DNA from: Pseudomonas oryzicola | Lineage (GTDB): Bacteria > Pseudomonadota > Gammaproteobacteria > Pseudomonadales > Pseudomonadaceae | Assembly (NCBI RefSeq): GCF_014269185.2 | Contig: NZ_JABWRZ020000001.1 | Span: forward strand, 645,001 to 709,000 | Length of the DNA stretch: 64,000 nucleotides | Direction of reading: 5' to 3' | Shown: one piece after another, positions 60,366-64,000 of the stretch | How positions within the stretch are numbered: the stretch's first letter is position 1 | Layout of the letters: each line of letters begins with the position of its first letter | Notes under the pieces: model-generated | What the model saw: only the letters and a program-made list of their open reading frames with translations | Told to the model about the DNA's origin: nothing | Databases searched by the model: none | Program-made: the position numbers and the translations under genes

Positions 60366-62123
60366 TTGGCATTGACGATTCTTGGCCTGTCCGGCGCCCT
60401 TAGCCATGACCCTTCCGCGGCCCTGTACATCGACGGCAAGCTGGTTGCCGCCGCCGAAGAAGAGCGCTTCGTGCGTGACAAGCATGCGAAGAACCGCATG
60501 CCCTACGAGTCGGCGAAGTTCTGCCTGGAGCAGGCTGGCATCAAGCCATCTGACGTCGATGTAGTTGCCATCCCGTTCGCCCCGATCAGCCTGTTTGGCA
60601 AGGCACGCTGGCACTACGCCAAGCGTTACTGGTACGCCCCGGACCGCGCCCTCGACGCCATCCTGATGGGCAACCGTCGCTACAAGCGTTACCGCAAGAA
60701 GATCGTCTGGTGCCTGGAGCAACTGGGTTTCGACCCGAAAAAGGTCAAGATCGAGCCGGTCGAGCACCACCTGGCCCACGCCTCCAGCGCTTACCACTGC
60801 TCGGGCTTCAAGGAGAAGACCGCGATCCTCGGCATCGACGGTAAAGGTGAGTACGCCACCACCTTCTTTGGCTACGGCGAAAACGGCAAGATTCACAAGA
60901 TCAAGGAATTCTTCGATCCGGACTCGCTGGGTGGCTTGTACGGTGCAATCACCGAGTTCCTCGGCTTCGAGATGCTCGACGGCGAGTTCAAGGTCATGGG
61001 CATGGCGCCGTATGGCGATGCCAGCAAGTACGACTTCTCGCGCCTGGCCAGCTTCGAAAACGGCGAACTGGTGATCAATACCGAATACGCCAACGTGATC
61101 GGCCTGCGCCGCTATAAAGAGAAGGGCAAGGGCTTCTACTTCTCGCCGAAGCTGATCGAATGGCTGGGGCCCAAGCGCGAAGGCGACATCGCCGACGAGC
61201 CTTATATCCATTACGCGGCCAGCATGCAGGCACTGTTCGAAAAGATCGCCCTGCAGATGATCGACCATTACCTGGGCGATACCCTGCGTGAAACCGGCAA
61301 GCTGGCCTTTGCTGGCGGCTGTGCGTTGAATGTAAAGCTCAACCAGAAAATCATTGCCCGTTCCGATGTGAAGGAACTCTTCGTGCAACCGGCTTCTGGG
61401 GACGCCGGTACCGCCGTGGGCGCTGCCGCCTACGTTTCCCACGCCCGTGGCGTGCCGGTCGAGAAGATGGAACACGTCTACCTCGGCCCGTCGTACTCCA
61501 ACGAAGATGTGATCGCCGCCTGCGCCCGTCACCCGAACGCGCCGAAGTGGCGCAAGCTTGACGACATGCCGCAGCGCATCGCCCGGATCATGGTCGATGG
61601 CAACCCGGTGGCCTGGTTCCAGGGCCGCATGGAGTTCGGTCCGCGTGCCCTGGGTGGCCGTTCGATCATCGGTTGCCCGAGCGTGCCGGGCGTGGCCGAC
61701 CGCATCAACGAGCAGATCAAGTTCCGCGAGCGCTGGAGACCTTTCTGCCCATCGATGCTCGACACCGTCGCCCCGCAGATGATCAAGGTCGATCACCCCG
61801 CACCGTTCATGACCTTCACCTTCGAAGTGGCTGAAGAGTGGAAAAACCGCGTGCCGGAAGTCGTCCACGAGGATGGCACGTCGCGGGCCCAGGTGCTCAA
61901 GCGCGGGTACAACCCGCGCTACTACGACATGATGAAGGCGTTGGAGGACCTCACCGGCAACGGCGTGTCGCTCAACACCTCGCTGAACCGCCGCGGTGAA
62001 CCGATGATCTGCTCGCCGACCGACGCCTTGAACATGTTCTTCGGCTCGGACCTGCAGTACCTGATCATGGAAGACATCCTGGTTGTGAAGGACGGCGCGG
62101 CCCCGTATGACCAGCCGCTCTGA
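60366..62123 (+). CDS. NodU/CmcH-family carbamoyltransferase (probable LPS core)
   Basis: A 585-residue carbamoyltransferase. The N-terminal half has a Kae1-like fold with LGLSGALSHDPSAAL and HHLAHASSAYHCSGF, the His/Asp metal-ATP site. The C-terminal half has GRMEFGPRALGGRSIIGCP and FRERWRPFCPSML. These enzymes transfer carbamoyl from carbamoyl phosphate to a sugar hydroxyl. In P. aeruginosa a homologue (WapO) works in LPS core assembly next to the same neighbours, so core heptose carbamoylation is likely. The start is TTG with AAGAGG upstream; a nearby ATG is out of frame. It overlaps the next gene by 17 bases. Confidence 0.9.
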   Translation: MALTILGLSGALSHDPSAALYIDGKLVAAAEEERFVRDKHAKNRMPYESAKFCLEQAGIKPSDVDVVAIPFAPISLFGKARWHYAKRYWYAPDRALDAILMGNRRYKRYRKKIVWCLEQLGFDPKKVKIEPVEHHLAHASSAYHCSGFKEKTAILGIDGKGEYATTFFGYGENGKIHKIKEFFDPDSLGGLYGAITEFLGFEMLDGEFKVMGMAPYGDASKYDFSRLASFENGELVINTEYANVIGLRRYKEKGKGFYFSPKLIEWLGPKREGDIADEPYIHYAASMQALFEKIALQMIDHYLGDTLRETGKLAFAGGCALNVKLNQKIIARSDVKELFVQPASGDAGTAVGAAAYVSHARGVPVEKMEHVYLGPSYSNEDVIAACARHPNAPKWRKLDDMPQRIARIMVDGNPVAWFQGRMEFGPRALGGRSIIGCPSVPGVADRINEQIKFRERWRPFCPSMLDTVAPQMIKVDHPAPFMTFTFEVAEEWKNRVPEVVHEDGTSRAQVLKRGYNPRYYDMMKALEDLTGNGVSLNTSLNRRGEPMICSPTDALNMFFGSDLQYLIMEDILVVKDGAAPYDQPL

Positions 62124-63237
62124 ACCGCGCATCCTGCAGTTCTGCCATGGTTATGACGGGCCGTTCCTGGACTGCGCCCGTCAGTACGCCAGCCTGTTCC
62201 AGGGGCGTGGCTACCAGGTGACCACGGTGTTCCTCACCGGCGCTGCCGACCCGCAAGTGGCGGCCGGCTGTGCGTCGGACGAGGTAGTGTTCCTCGAGTT
62301 CAGCTCCAAGGCCGTGCGCGGCCTGAAGCTCGGCGCCATCCGCGCGTTGCGGCGGATTGCGGCCGAGCGCAATTTCGCCTTCTGCATTGCCCATCGTTTC
62401 AAGCCGATCTATGTGGCGCTGTTGGGTACCGGCCTGCCGGTGATCGGTGTGCATCATGCCTTTGGTGACTATCAGCGCAAGGGTCGTCGGCTGTTCGCCA
62501 GCCTGTTCAGCAAGCGCCTCAGCTTGCTCGGGGTATCGGACGCAGTGCGTGATGATATGCGCCGCTGTCTGCCGCAGTGGCCGGCAGAGCGTATCCAGAC
62601 CCTGTACAACCGCATTGATATCGACGCTCTGCAAGCGGCCCTGGTGTCGCGCGCCGAGGCTCGCCAGGCCCTGGGCCTGGATGCGCAGGCGTGGATTGTC
62701 GGCAATGTCGGACGCCTGCACCCGGACAAGGACCAGACCACCCTGTTGCGTGGCTTTGCCGAAGCGCTGCCGGGGCTGCCGGCCGGTGCACGCCTGGCGA
62801 TCCTCGGCAAGGGCCGCCTGGAAGCCAGGCTCAAGGCGCTGGCCGCCGAACTGGGCATTGCCGGGCACGTGGACTTCCTTGGCCAGGTACCGGACGCGCG
62901 CCGCTATTTCCAGGCCTTCGACGTGTTCGCCCTGAGCTCCGACCATGAGCCGTTCGGCATGGTCCTGCTCGAAGCGATGGTCGCCGGTGTTCCGGTGCTG
63001 GCCACGGCCTGTGGCGGTGCGCGCGAGGTGGTCGAAGGGGTTGGTGTGCTGTTCCCGCTGGGCGATGCCGGGCAACTGGCCCAAGGCCTGAAGCACCTGG
63101 CTGTGCTCGATGCGGCGCAGCGCCAGGCCTGTGCCGAACACATGCTGCAGCGCCTGCGTGAGCGTTTCTCCGACCAGGCGGTGCGCGAGGCCTTCTGGCA
63201 ACTGCCGCAGGTTCGCTCACTGGTAGGGAAGGCCTGA
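62107..63237 (+). CDS. Glycosyltransferase family 4, probable LPS core enzyme
   Basis: A 376-residue GT-B glycosyltransferase of family 4. The acceptor-side N-terminal domain contains VIGVHHAFGDYQRKG. The donor-side domain has NVGRLHPDKDQTTLLRGFAEAL, LAILGKGRLEARL and the DxxEPFGMVLLEAM motif (FALSSDHEPFG) that binds the nucleotide sugar. By context (carbamoyltransferase before, mig-14 after) it resembles the WapH position in the Pseudomonas LPS core cluster. The ATG overlaps the upstream gene by 17 bases, and its stop overlaps the mig-14 start (TGATG), so the three are coupled. Confidence 0.87.
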   Translation: MTSRSEPRILQFCHGYDGPFLDCARQYASLFQGRGYQVTTVFLTGAADPQVAAGCASDEVVFLEFSSKAVRGLKLGAIRALRRIAAERNFAFCIAHRFKPIYVALLGTGLPVIGVHHAFGDYQRKGRRLFASLFSKRLSLLGVSDAVRDDMRRCLPQWPAERIQTLYNRIDIDALQAALVSRAEARQALGLDAQAWIVGNVGRLHPDKDQTTLLRGFAEALPGLPAGARLAILGKGRLEARLKALAAELGIAGHVDFLGQVPDARRYFQAFDVFALSSDHEPFGMVLLEAMVAGVPVLATACGGAREVVEGVGVLFPLGDAGQLAQGLKHLAVLDAAQRQACAEHMLQRLRERFSDQAVREAFWQLPQVRSLVGKA

Positions 63238-64000
63238 TGCTCAACCGAATCCAGGCTTTCCGCGAGCGCGGTTGGCAAGCCATCGACGCCAAGGCCTATG
63301 CCGAGGCGTGGGCCCGCTTTGGCGGCAGTGTCGCCACCCACCCGCGGGTGGTCGAGCAACTGGCCGACCTGGCGCAGATCCCGGTGCGTTACCTCGGTTG
63401 GTACCAGGCCGGCGAGCTGAAGGCAGCCATACCCGCCTGGGGGCACCACCTGGCGCTGTCCAAGGATGTGCTCAAGCGTGCTGGCAAGAAAGCCCTGTTC
63501 GACTTGGGCAATGCCGAGATCATCCTGCCGGCGGCGGCCGATGCCGCTGCACCGTTGCGCCATGCAGCGCGCTACCTGTCCGAACTGAACCAGGGCCGTT
63601 TCAGCGGCCTGAAGGTGCAGAAGGAACAGCTGGCCATGGCTCGCGCCCCTGAAGACCTGTCGAAGAAGTTCCGCTACAACCAGCGCCGCGAGCTACGCCT
63701 GCTGGAAGAGGCGGGCGGCGTGGTGCGCCCGATCAGCGACTTCAGCGCGCAGGAAGTTGCTGGCATGTACTGCGACCTTTTCCAGCGCCGCTGGGGCTTC
63801 CCGGCCACCGGTGCCGAGCGCATGGCCGATGTGCTGGAGCGCCTGCGCGAGCTGCTGATCGGCTCGGTGCTGCTGCTGGAAGGCAAGCCGATAGCCATCC
63901 AGCTGGTGTACCGTGTCGAAGCGCCGGAGTGGATCAGCGTGGAGTACATCAATGGTGGCGTCGACCCGGAAACCAAGGCCTTCAGCCCTGGCAGCGTACT
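63237..64000 (+). CDS. mig-14: Mig-14-like protein, 3' end beyond the window
   Basis: The first 254 residues are visible. MLNRIQAFRERGWQAIDAKAYAEAWARFGGS is the Mig-14 N-terminus; the rest has a GNAT-like acyltransferase character (FRYNQRRELRLLEEAGG, LLLEGKPIAIQLVYRV). Mig-14 proteins contribute to antimicrobial peptide resistance in Salmonella and P. aeruginosa and are inner-membrane associated. The ATG shares a base with the preceding stop, so translation is coupled. The C-terminus is cut by the window end, and I saw no break in the visible part. Confidence 0.83.
   Translation, partial: MLNRIQAFRERGWQAIDAKAYAEAWARFGGSVATHPRVVEQLADLAQIPVRYLGWYQAGELKAAIPAWGHHLALSKDVLKRAGKKALFDLGNAEIILPAAADAAAPLRHAARYLSELNQGRFSGLKVQKEQLAMARAPEDLSKKFRYNQRRELRLLEEAGGVVRPISDFSAQEVAGMYCDLFQRRWGFPATGAERMADVLERLRELLIGSVLLLEGKPIAIQLVYRVEAPEWISVEYINGGVDPETKAFSPGSV

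Noticed and set aside
60342..62132. Minus-strand 596-codon frame opposite the carbamoyltransferase
   Set aside because: Shadow frame; the plus-strand protein has clear NodU/CmcH motifs.

Overview
The window is about 64 kb of GC-rich chromosome with dense, strongly biased coding, short intergenic gaps and many REP-type extragenic palindromes. Gene content and order (Pil-Chp genes, bioA, metF-ahcY, metK, tkt-epd-pgk-fba, dbpA, putA/putP, an LPS-core-like carbamoyltransferase/glycosyltransferase/mig-14 run) point to a fluorescent Pseudomonas, most likely of the P. putida group. I see no tRNA, rRNA, insertion sequence, prophage or CRISPR array. It reads as core chromosome, not an island.

Layout. 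1-8.2 kb: a Pil-Chp chemosensory operon (end of pilH, pilI, pilJ, chpA, chpC). 8.3-14.7 kb: a hemolysin III-like membrane protein, rsmE, bioA, an exported FAD amine oxidase with an unusual tail, and a cytochrome b561-yceI pair. 14.7-18.7 kb: rhlE and a two-gene unit made of a GT-A-like glycosyltransferase and an orphan periplasmic binding protein. 18.8-31.3 kb: methionine-cycle genes (metF, ahcY with a SAH riboswitch, metK with an ArsR-methyltransferase regulator), interspersed with a thioesterase, a Na+/H+ antiporter, an EamA transporter, a MAPEG protein, mltA, a cytochrome c-prime-like lipoprotein, a DUF1090 protein and ligB. 31.5-37.7 kb: tkt, epd, pgk, two small lipoproteins and fba. 38-42 kb: a REC-PAS-GGDEF-EAL protein, a YgjP-like metallopeptidase, a small winged-helix protein and a second orphan binding protein. 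41.9-57.4 kb, all on the minus strand: a YccS-type membrane protein, a HI0933-family flavoprotein, dbpA, an MFS transporter, a TldE/TldD-like pair with an acyl-CoA dehydrogenase, and putA. 57.7-64 kb: putP, rlmJ, then an LPS-type run of carbamoyltransferase, glycosyltransferase and mig-14, the last cut by the window end.

How the parts work together. The methyl cycle seems to be read twice. A SAH riboswitch with a visible ribosome-site-sequestering hairpin sits before ahcY(-metF). A regulator fusing an ArsR helix-turn-helix to a SAM-binding fold heads the metK operon and has a perfect 11-bp-arm palindrome in its promoter region. Proline use is organised around divergent putA/putP, whose shared 357-bp control region holds seven copies of the GTTGCA hexamer that PutA is known to bind. 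Less explained items are a 103-nt fold-back palindrome (23335-23437), the amine oxidase tail, a signal-peptide-bearing LigB, the glycosyltransferase/binding-protein pair, and the acyl-CoA dehydrogenase-TldD-TldE operon.
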